From: a virus
Length of the DNA stretch: 64,000 nucleotides
Strand: one strand, 5' to 3'
IMG/VR virus record: IMGVR_UViG_3300036820_000012
Span: 16,724 to 80,723 of that record
Shown: piece by piece, positions 58,040 to 64,000 of the stretch
Layout of the letters: each line of letters opens with the position of its first letter
How positions within the stretch are numbered: the stretch's first letter is position 1
Made by a program: the position numbers and the translations under genes
The notes under the pieces: generated by a model
Databases searched by the model: none
What the model saw: the letters and a program-made list of their open reading frames with translations, nothing else
What the model was told of the DNA's origin: nothing

Positions 58040-58866
58040 GCGGCGGCGCTCACGCGGGTGAAGCCGTCAAGCTTGTGCAGCACCTTGGCGACCTCCACCG
58101 CTTCGTAGACCCGCTGCCCGGCTTCGTTGAGGCCGGCGCACTCAAGATGCCCGCGGCGTTCCCAGGTGCGGATCCGCTCCACGGACACCCCGGCGACCTC
58201 AGCGGCTTCGGCGCGGGTCAGGAGCATGTCCCCTCGGGTCTGTGCGGGTACTGCCGGAGCGGGGCTGCCTGCAGGCGGTGACGGCCGGGGGGCTGGTGCA
58301 GCGGTCACCCATGACGGATCAGGTGCTCCGTGAAGCGCCCGCAAGCGGGCCGCGTGATCAACCAGTTCGGGAGCGGCGCTGAAATACTCGCCCGCACATC
58401 GCAGGTGAGCGAACTGCCGGTGACGGCGACGTTCCTGCTGGTAGGTGCCTGGCTCAACGGCGAGGATCTCGTCTGGCATGAGTTCCAGGAAGCGCCGTTC
58501 AGGGCGCCTCGTCGTGCCGATCTTGATAAGGCCGCCCCGCCGGACGTAGTAGACGATCGAGTTGGGCGCGCACGGCAGTTTGCCCGTTGATGGCGGGGCA
58601 TACTGCTCGCGGTGCTCCCATCGCTGCCGGCCAACGCTGACCGCGATCCGCACTGCGGCCTCATCCATCTCGGCACCGGATTCGCGCATCTCCCGCAGCA
58701 CGGCAATGACCGTGGCCGACGCGGGGTGATCCAGATCCACGAGATTCAGCAGGAAGGCCGCTTCTGAGCTACTGGGGCCGCACTCATCAGCGTGGAGAGT
58801 GTCGGGGATGAGCGGGTCGCCATAGAGCGCCCGGGACTTATCCTTAAGCATGTCGGGCCTGCGCAT
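58036..58866 (-). CDS. T5orf172/GIY-YIG-like domain fused to MerR-type HTH
   Basis: A 276-residue protein. Residues about 103-175 (IVYYVRRGGLIKIGTT, FLELMPDEILAVEPG and CAGEYFS) fit the T5orf172 branch of GIY-YIG-like domains. A Pro/Ala linker leads to a C-terminal MerR-like HTH (MLLTRAEAAEVAGVSVERIR). The HTH is closely related to the protein at 58945-59157. Role is probably DNA binding with or without nuclease activity. Confidence 0.7.
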   Translation of the reverse strand: MRRPDMLKDKSRALYGDPLIPDTLHADECGPSSSEAAFLLNLVDLDHPASATVIAVLREMRESGAEMDEAAVRIAVSVGRQRWEHREQYAPPSTGKLPCAPNSIVYYVRRGGLIKIGTTRRPERRFLELMPDEILAVEPGTYQQERRRHRQFAHLRCAGEYFSAAPELVDHAARLRALHGAPDPSWVTAAPAPRPSPPAGSPAPAVPAQTRGDMLLTRAEAAEVAGVSVERIRTWERRGHLECAGLNEAGQRVYEAVEVAKVLHKLDGFTRVSAAA

Positions 58867-58881
58867 TCAGGTTCGGCGTGC

Positions 58882-58922
58882 GCCACGGTGCCTGCTACTT
58901 GGAGAGGTGCAGGTGCCGTGGC
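58882..58922. repeat. Imperfect hairpin between HTH genes
   Basis: GCCACGGTGCCTGC (58882-58895) pairs with GCAGGTGCCGTGGC (58909-58922) with two G-T positions and a 13-base loop. It lies between two minus-strand HTH genes; no U-tract. It may be an operator, attenuator or part of a promoter region. Confidence 0.4.
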
Positions 58923-58944
58923 CTAATACGAAAAGTCTAGCGGA

Positions 58945-59157
58945 TCATGCGACGTTGCGCCGAGCGCGCTCACGAGTGGCGTACTCCGCTTTCGCGACAT
59001 CCACCGCCCGGTAAACGGGCCAGCCGTTCTCATCCAGCCCAGCGCGGTCAAGGTGCCCGCGCCGCACCCACTTGCGCACAGTGTCAATCTTCACACGGCA
59101 AAGCTCGGCGGCCTCGCGGGTAGTGACCAGCATGTCCGGGCCCGTGATGGTGACCAT
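58945..59157 (-). CDS. MerR-like HTH, excisionase-type protein
   Basis: About 70 residues from ATG 59157; an ATG at 59211 would extend it across the terminator. MLVTTREAAELCRVKIDTVR then KWVRRGHLDRAGLDENGWPV form a winged HTH of the excisionase/MerR type. Paralogous to the C-terminal domain of the next gene. A recombination directionality or regulatory role is possible. Confidence 0.65.
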   Translation of the reverse strand: MVTITGPDMLVTTREAAELCRVKIDTVRKWVRRGHLDRAGLDENGWPVYRAVDVAKAEYATRERARRNVA

Positions 59158-59174
59158 TTCCACCCCAGAACAGG

Positions 59175-59209
59175 AAAAAGCCCCCATCGCCGCGCTGCGG
59201 ACTGGGGGC
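59175..59209 (-). terminator. Intrinsic terminator
   Basis: GCCCCCA (59180-59186) and TGGGGGC (59203-59209) form a stem, with a five-A run at 59175-59179 that becomes a U-run on the minus strand. It lies after the 251-residue gene and before the excisionase-like gene. Confidence 0.65.
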
Positions 59210-59258
59210 ATGGTGGTACCGGTTCCTAATCATGTACGTGTCCACCACCTCGCGCAAG

Positions 59259-60014
59259 TCAGGCCGCGTCGGCCAGCGCGTCGTACTCCTGGCGGCTCAG
59301 CACACGGCCGCAGTCATCGTTGACGCACTTGATGTACTCATCGCCCACCGTCAGCCACAGCGTGTACAGATCGCAGCGAGGACAGGGCCGTTTCTGGTGG
59401 CGGCGGATCTGGCCGGCGGACGCGCGCTTCATCAGGTCGCGGTGCCAGCGCCTGACCTCCTCGCCGAAGTCTTTCCCGGCGTCCGGGTTCAGGATCAGCA
59501 CGTCATAGTGGTGATAGAGCCAAGCGGTGAGCGTTGTGGACTCGCGCGCCAGGATGCCGCGTCTCGGCCGCGGGTCGTCCTCGTCTCTCGCTGCGGCTTC
59601 CCAGGAGCGCAGCCACGAGTTCAGGTCCTCGAGGTCGTCCATCCGCGCCGAAGGGGAAGGCGCCGAGCGGGTGCCGGTCACCTTGCCGCTGCCGTCGTCT
59701 GCGGGACGGGCGAGCGGGGGGATGGCTCCGGCGAGGGCGGCGAGGTCGTCGAGCTCGGCCAGCTGCTCACGGATCGCGGACATGCACTTGCCGCACCAGA
59801 CAGGGGAGCCGTACCAGGGTGAGATGTCGGGAGGCTGCGGAGGTTCGGGAACCGGGTCGCCGTTGCGGAGGAACTCCAGTTTGCGGGTGTACTCGGCGGC
59901 GTCTGCTTCGTAGAGGGCGCGGCGGCGTCTCCAGCCAGAATTGCAACTACCGGGGCAAATGCCGTCAGGTTCCAACAGCGCCACCTCCGCAAGACGTGAT
60001 GAGGATGTGGCCAC
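59259..60014 (-). CDS. Hypothetical zinc-binding protein
   Basis: A 251-residue protein. CPGSCNSGWRRRRALYEADA, then WCGKCMSAIREQLAELDDLA, and C-terminal CPRCDLYTLWLTVGDEYIKC with VNDDCGRVLSRQEY are three zinc segments. Similar proteins are common in Streptomyces and their phages, function unknown. Its start codon is GTG. Confidence 0.65.
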   Translation of the reverse strand: MATSSSRLAEVALLEPDGICPGSCNSGWRRRRALYEADAAEYTRKLEFLRNGDPVPEPPQPPDISPWYGSPVWCGKCMSAIREQLAELDDLAALAGAIPPLARPADDGSGKVTGTRSAPSPSARMDDLEDLNSWLRSWEAAARDEDDPRPRRGILARESTTLTAWLYHHYDVLILNPDAGKDFGEEVRRWHRDLMKRASAGQIRRHQKRPCPRCDLYTLWLTVGDEYIKCVNDDCGRVLSRQEYDALADAA

Positions 60015-60053
60015 AGACTAGGTCACGCGCTGTGAGCGGGGAAACGCGGACGG

Positions 60054-60236
60054 TCAGGTCAGCGGGCTAGCGCAGCGGCAGGGCACCTGGGTATAGACCT
60101 GCTCCGTGTACGGCTTGTGCGGGTCGTCCACGACGTTGTCAGCGGCATTGCACTCCACCTGACGGGTCAGCACGTTCGCTTCGTGAAAGTAAGCCGAGTG
60201 CTGGCAGCCTGGGCTGTTCGGGCATGGCTCGCTCAC
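60054..60236 (-). CDS. Small Cys/His protein
   Basis: About 60 residues from GTG 60236. EPCPNSPGCQHSAYFHE and a C-terminal VPCRCASPLT; likely one zinc site. Function unknown. Confidence 0.55.
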   Translation of the reverse strand: MSEPCPNSPGCQHSAYFHEANVLTRQVECNAADNVVDDPHKPYTEQVYTQVPCRCASPLT

Positions 60237-60246
60237 CTCACCCACC

Positions 60247-60708
60247 CTAGGGCTGGGGGGTGCTGGCATCTACTGCCTGTCTGTCCCAGGAGCCGTAGCC
60301 GGGGTGGTCATGCCAAATCGCAGCAAGGGCCGAGCGGATAGCGGCGCCCCAGCGCTCCTCGGTGGCGTGCGTCTCGGGGCCGTGGTCCAGGCAGTCATCG
60401 GGGCAGCCGGACTCAGCGAGGCGCAGCAGCCGGCGCATGGCTTCCACCTCGCGCAGGGCGCGGGCTGGGTCATGGCGGGCGATGTGGGCGCACACTTCGG
60501 CAGTTGAATTCGTGACCGAGCTGTACATCATCGCGAAGTCGTCATCATCGGCGTCGACCACGGTTCCGTACCTGGCCACCCAGTGAGCGTGGCCGACGAG
60601 GGACATCTTCTCCTCGGGGTCGGGCTTGGCCGCCGCCATCGCCGCCGCCTCGTCTTCGTCCAGGCGTGCGGCGACAAACTCAGCGCAGCGGTAGACGCTG
60701 ACCGCCAT
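60247..60708 (-). CDS. DUF6221-like protein
   Basis: A 153-residue protein from ATG 60708, which forms an ATGA overlap with the upstream stop. EFVAARLDEDEAAAMAA, HIARHDPARALREVEAMRRL, CPDDCLDHGPET and WHDHPGYGSW are family features. It is a second member with the gene at 40932-41339. Function unknown. Confidence 0.7.
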   Translation of the reverse strand: MAVSVYRCAEFVAARLDEDEAAAMAAAKPDPEEKMSLVGHAHWVARYGTVVDADDDDFAMMYSSVTNSTAEVCAHIARHDPARALREVEAMRRLLRLAESGCPDDCLDHGPETHATEERWGAAIRSALAAIWHDHPGYGSWDRQAVDASTPQP

Positions 60709-61115
60709 CACTTCCCGCCCTTCCACTCGCCGCAGGTCTCGCACCAGCCCTTGGTTGGGCAGCGATGCGCGGGCTTGCGGCGCTTGGCAGGCGCATCGTC
60801 ATCGGCAGCAGCGGGCGGGGTGAACTTCGCCTCGGCAGCCGAGATGGACGCGCGGGCCATGTCATCAGCCCAGCTATCACCCGTGATGGCCTGCCGTGCC
60901 TCGGCGTAGGGGCCGGAGGGCTCCTTGCAGATCTGGCGCAGGCGCTCGCGGGTCAGGCCGGTGATCTCGACCAGATCCTTCTGGCGCTCACCAGCCTTGT
61001 GCGCAGCGACGATGGCGTCCAGCTGCTCCAGCCGTGCCGTCCTGGCGCCCGTCTCGGCGCTCTTGCGCGCCTGGGTGGTGCGGCGCACGCGGGCTAGCGG
61101 GGGGCTTTCGTCCAT
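60708..61115 (-). CDS. HTH protein with C-terminal zinc site
   Basis: A 135-residue protein. AAHKAGERQKDLVEITGLTR then ERLRQICKE form an HTH. C-terminus CPTKGWCETCGEWKG is a zinc site. First gene of the leftward operon and next to the divergent control region, so a regulator is likely. Confidence 0.65.
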   Translation of the reverse strand: MDESPPLARVRRTTQARKSAETGARTARLEQLDAIVAAHKAGERQKDLVEITGLTRERLRQICKEPSGPYAEARQAITGDSWADDMARASISAAEAKFTPPAAADDDAPAKRRKPAHRCPTKGWCETCGEWKGGK

Positions 61116-61122
61116 GCCAGAA

Positions 61123-61175
61123 GCATAACACGTTGTGCCTATGCCAAATGGACTTGCATGCCAACCACGTTTGGC
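61123..61175. promoter_or_regulatory. Divergent operator region with nested inverted repeats
   Basis: GCATA (61123-61127) and TATGC (61140-61144) bracket CACGTTGTG; then GCCAA (61160-61164) and TTGGC (61171-61175) form a second inverted pair. The region lies in the 74-base gap between the leftward HTH gene and the rightward short operon. These may be operators of the HTH protein. Confidence 0.5.
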
Positions 61176-61189
61176 GTACTGTCAGTGAC

Positions 61190-61540
61190 ATGAACACCAC
61201 GGGGACCACGCTCGCCGCGCCAGCCATCCAGACCACGAACCGCGAAGGCGTCTACCGCGCCCAGTCCGACAGCGGCAGCGGGTCCTACTTGTGCAGCCCG
61301 GTCGGCGCAGGCTGGTGCCAGTGCCCGGCAGGCGAGCGCGGCAGGGCCTGCAAGCACGTTGAGCGGGCACGCTCCTCCGTGGCAGACGCTCTGAGGGCGC
61401 AGGCAGCGGCGAGAGGCATCAGGGTGCTGGCAGGGGCTTCGGAGGTGGAGATGCTCGGGGCAGACGTGGAGACCGACGTGTACGGGCCTGCGCAGGACTG
61501 CGGGCTGGACGAGTGCGACTGCGAGGACTACGCGGGCTAA
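61190..61540 (+). CDS. SWIM-like zinc protein
   Basis: A 116-residue protein. YLCSPVGAGWCQCPAGERGR then ACKHVERAR matches the CxC...CxH pattern of SWIM zinc fingers. The acidic C-terminus contains CGLDECDCEDY. SWIM domains bind DNA or proteins. It is the first gene of the rightward operon. Confidence 0.65.
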   Translation: MNTTGTTLAAPAIQTTNREGVYRAQSDSGSGSYLCSPVGAGWCQCPAGERGRACKHVERARSSVADALRAQAAARGIRVLAGASEVEMLGADVETDVYGPAQDCGLDECDCEDYAG

Positions 61541-61579
61541 GCGAAGTAAGCGGATTAAACCAGCAGCGAGGAGAGCGCA

Positions 61580-61774
61580 ATGCGGATCCAGATTCCGCTG
61601 GTCATCGAGATGACCGACGAGCAGGTGAAGGTCTACGCGGGCGAGAACGGGCTGCCAGTCCCAGTGCGGGCGAAGGACGTCATTGAGAACGTGCGTTCGT
61701 ACGTCCTGACCAGCGTGCAGGACTCGTACTCGTTCGTGGGCGACCGCGCCGACGTGAGCATCAAGGGACGGTGA
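61580..61774 (+). CDS. Hypothetical protein
   Basis: A 64-residue protein with GAGGAGAGC before ATG. IPLVIEMTDEQVKVYAGENG and DVIENVRSYVLTSVQDSYSF give a small alpha/beta protein. Function unknown. Confidence 0.6.
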   Translation: MRIQIPLVIEMTDEQVKVYAGENGLPVPVRAKDVIENVRSYVLTSVQDSYSFVGDRADVSIKGR

Positions 61775-61777
61775 GCG

Positions 61778-62113
61778 ATGGGTGGCACCTTTATGGCCGA
61801 GACAGTCACCGAGGACGACGCGCACAAGGCGTCTGATGCCCTGCTGGCGCGATTCCGTGAGTGGGGCTACACCGACTCGGAACCACCCGAGGACGGCGGT
61901 TACGAAGGGCCGCAGTCGTGGCCTGACCCGTTCACCAAGGGCTTCCGTCAGGTCTGGGGCAAGCCCGTCGATGACTGCGCAATCGAGTGGATGCGCGGCT
62001 GGGTCGCGCAGCACCCGCCGCAGGGCACTGACCCTGACGACAAGTGGGGACCGTGGATGGCGTTCCGGCTCACGTCCGGAGGCTGGCATTTCTTCGGCTG
62101 GGTCAACACCTAG
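61778..62113 (+). CDS. Hypothetical protein
   Basis: A 111-residue protein. DDAHKASDALLARFREWGYT and WMAFRLTSGGWHFFGW; Trp-rich. An internal ATG at 61793 is possible. Function unknown. Confidence 0.6.
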   Translation: MGGTFMAETVTEDDAHKASDALLARFREWGYTDSEPPEDGGYEGPQSWPDPFTKGFRQVWGKPVDDCAIEWMRGWVAQHPPQGTDPDDKWGPWMAFRLTSGGWHFFGWVNT

Positions 62114-62137
62114 CCGGATCACCAAGGGGGGAGAGCA

Positions 62138-62266
62138 ATGCGGATCATCGGCAGGGCGGCGTGGATGGCCGAGAGGCACCTGCGCAGGCGGGTCACCAGG
62201 ACCGTCAGGAAGTCCGGGCGTCACCACAAGAGCGCAGCGAGGAAGCGGGGCGCGCGGAGCAGGTAG
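62138..62266 (+). CDS. Very small basic protein
   Basis: A 42-residue ORF with GGGGGGAGAGC before ATG. RRRVTRTVRKSGRHHKSAAR is strongly basic and could bind nucleic acid. It is the last gene before a terminator. Confidence 0.5.
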   Translation: MRIIGRAAWMAERHLRRRVTRTVRKSGRHHKSAARKRGARSR

Positions 62267-62280
62267 CAGTCAGAGGGGAG

Positions 62281-62310
62281 CGGCCACGTCAGGGGGAGGC
62301 GTGGCCGTTT
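62281..62310 (+). terminator. Intrinsic terminator of the rightward operon
   Basis: CGGCCACG (62281-62288) pairs with CGTGGCCG (62300-62307), followed by TTTCTGTGT. It comes 15 bases after the last plus-strand stop. Confidence 0.7.
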
Positions 62311-62318
62311 CTGTGTGC

Positions 62319-62519
62319 TCAGGTCCGCATGCTGTCCGGAATGGGCACGCCCGGCGCGGCCTGGACGTGAACGGAAGCGCCGAGCCACATGCCGCAGACG
62401 CAGTTGCCGGAACCCGAGCAGATATCGCGGGCGTAGACGTGCGGCTGGCCGTACTCACTCGGCGACGGGCCGATGGAGCCTTCCCAGCCGGGGATCTCAA
62501 TTCGCAGTTCGCTGCTCAC
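62319..62519 (-). CDS. Hypothetical protein
   Basis: A 66-residue protein starting with GTG. SSELRIEIPGWEGSIGPSPS and CSGSGNCVCGMWLG. Likely beta-rich with a Cys cluster. Function unknown. Confidence 0.6.
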   Translation of the reverse strand: MSSELRIEIPGWEGSIGPSPSEYGQPHVYARDICSGSGNCVCGMWLGASVHVQAAPGVPIPDSMRT

Positions 62520-62569
62520 CCGCCCATTCTCTCACCCTGCTGCCCGCTTACGGGGGGATAGCAGGCCGC

Positions 62570-62815
62570 CTACGCGCCGCCGAGCAGATCCTCTGGCGAC
62601 GTGAACTCCCCTGCAAGGTAGACCCCAACTTCGTCGCCGTCTGCCGCGAGTTCCTGGATCCGCGCGAACACCCGCTGCCGCTCGGCGGCCATCCGGCTCG
62701 CGCACTCGTCCAGGCTCGCGCAGGAGCGCTCCTGGAGCTCGCCGCCAAAAAAGCAGACGGCGCCGGACTCGCGGCCCTCAGGACCGTAGGCAGTGCACTC
62801 GAAGCCAGTGCTCAC
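62570..62815 (-). CDS. Hypothetical protein
   Basis: An 81-residue protein with GTG start in a GTGA overlap. TAYGPEGRESGAVCFFGGEL and a helical C-terminus (RQRVFARIQELAADGD). No family recognised. Possibly regulatory. Confidence 0.6.
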   Translation of the reverse strand: MSTGFECTAYGPEGRESGAVCFFGGELQERSCASLDECASRMAAERQRVFARIQELAADGDEVGVYLAGEFTSPEDLLGGA

Positions 62816-63939
62816 CGTGCCACCTTCAATCCCTCTTCAACCTCGCGGATACGGCCTGCGCCCCACGTCCGGGAGCGGCCGAACATCTCACCGAGGGCAC
62901 GGTCGGACAGTGGCATCTGGCTGCGCCTGGACTTCCGGTAGGCACTCCTGGCCTCTTCCGCCTCTGGCTCTTTGCTGGGGCGCCGCGGCTTCTTGCGCGG
63001 CTCGCCCGGTGGCACAGGGGCCGGCACTGCCGATGGACCGGCGGCCGGCACCGCAGCGGCTCCTGTTACGGCACCCGGGGTGGCTTGACCCGTGGCACCG
63101 GCCGCGGCTTCCGCCGGGGCGGTCCTGGTGGCTTCCGGCGTGGCTTCCGGCAGCAGGTCAAGCTCGTCCGTGACGTGCTCACGCAGGCAGTGCTGCCAGT
63201 CGTCCCCGTCGCCAGCGCCTGCGGGGAACTGGCCGGTGCCGAGCTGGAACCGCAGCGTCACCGGCAGCCTTCGCCGCCACACCAGCGGCGCCCTGCCGAC
63301 ACGCTTGTCCGCCTGGGCGATGGCGATGGCGTACAGCAGCCGCGTGTACCTCTCGTGCGCCGCCTTGCGGGACGGCTCATCCCAAGTCCGCATCCAGCGC
63401 CACAGCGCCGCCGACCGGAACGGGTGCGCCACCCACTCCCCGCCGCCGATCCTGTCGGCGCGGACCTTCCCGCCGCGCAGCAGCATCACCGTGGACTTCC
63501 CGCCGAGCAGCACCCCGTAGAACCCGTCAACGACCACGAGGTGGCCGGCCATGTCCGGGGTCGCCTTGCTCGACGCCCAGGCGACCAGGAACGTCGACCC
63601 GCCGAGGATCGCGGTCATCAGCAGGCCGCGCAGAGCGCCGGCGGGAGCGCGGCGCAGGGCCAGCAGCAGGCCGTTGAGGAACAGGAACGTGAAGGCGATC
63701 TCCCCCGACACCGGCACCACCCACGACCAGGCGCCCATGTACGGGTGCATCAGGTGGGTTACGGTCTGGTAGATGACGATGAACGCGGGCCCGGCGATGG
63801 CTGCACCGAGCAGCATCAGCGCGCCGGCGAGGATCCGGTGCGACTTCGGCCACGGCTGGCGCCCGTCCCTGGGCAGCAGGAGGACAGGCACTTCTGCAAT
63901 ATGCATCTTGGTGCGCTTCCTGTGTTTCATGCCGAACAT
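62812..63939 (-). CDS. DUF2637-like membrane protein with C-terminal HTH
   Basis: A 375-residue protein. About four membrane segments in the first 165 residues (ILAGALMLLGAAIAGPAFIV, AFTFLFLNGLLLALR, ILGGSTFLVAWASS, DGFYGVLLGGKSTVML). Then a soluble part with a Pro/Ala linker and a C-terminal HTH (LSDRALGEMFGRSRTWGAGR). The layout matches DUF2637-type proteins of actinobacterial plasmids, integrative elements and phages. Function unknown. Confidence 0.65.
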   Translation of the reverse strand: MFGMKHRKRTKMHIAEVPVLLLPRDGRQPWPKSHRILAGALMLLGAAIAGPAFIVIYQTVTHLMHPYMGAWSWVVPVSGEIAFTFLFLNGLLLALRRAPAGALRGLLMTAILGGSTFLVAWASSKATPDMAGHLVVVDGFYGVLLGGKSTVMLLRGGKVRADRIGGGEWVAHPFRSAALWRWMRTWDEPSRKAAHERYTRLLYAIAIAQADKRVGRAPLVWRRRLPVTLRFQLGTGQFPAGAGDGDDWQHCLREHVTDELDLLPEATPEATRTAPAEAAAGATGQATPGAVTGAAAVPAAGPSAVPAPVPPGEPRKKPRRPSKEPEAEEARSAYRKSRRSQMPLSDRALGEMFGRSRTWGAGRIREVEEGLKVAR

Positions 63940-64000
63940 CCTGAACGCGCTCCTGTCTTGGGTGCTGGCTTTCGGCGGTTGCGGTGAGTCGTGGGACTGG

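Overview
This window is a phage genome or prophage region of about 64 kb from a high-GC actinobacterium. The host looks like Streptomyces or a related order: GC-rich codons, many GTG/TTG starts, and small protein families typical of streptomycete phages (DUF6221, DUF6582, DUF2637-like). The virion genes fit a long-tailed siphovirus with an HK97-type capsid. The presence of two site-specific recombinases points to a temperate element. No rRNA, tRNA or CRISPR array was seen.

Layout. Bases 1-7115 hold a run of short, overlapping plus-strand early genes, mostly unknown; they include a MazG-like pyrophosphohydrolase and a ParB-like fold. Two minus-strand DNA-binding proteins lie near the left end, one with an iteron-like repeat cluster at its 3' end. 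Bases 7112-10678 are the recombination module on the minus strand: a GIY-YIG protein, a short tyrosine recombinase and a serine recombinase, followed by a possible att site. Bases 10853-13201 carry plus-strand accessory genes, including a secreted protein. Bases 13323-17387 hold a lysis and membrane-protein module with a second repeat cluster.

From 17897 to 58039 the structural genes run right to left on the minus strand. In order of transcription they are terminase small and large subunits, portal, MuF-like head protein, protease/scaffold, major capsid, connectors, tail terminator, two tail-tube proteins, tail chaperones joined by a -1 frameshift, tape measure, minor tail proteins and several glycine-rich or beta-helical fibres. 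Short plus-strand genes are wedged between them, several sharing overlapping stop codons with their convergent neighbour. These include a transglutaminase-like protein and a NUMOD4-HNH nuclease. From 58036 to 61115 comes a DNA-binding and zinc-protein operon. A divergent control region near 61120-61190 separates it from a short plus-strand operon. The right end has a membrane protein with a C-terminal helix-turn-helix.

Most unusual feature: the MuF-like head protein is interrupted by an intein of about 396 residues. A complete Vsr/EDxHD-like homing endonuclease with five zinc-binding modules is encoded on the opposite strand inside that intein, in codon-on-codon register. Both strands therefore appear to be coding over about 1 kb. 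All function calls come from motif reading by eye; no database search was run.
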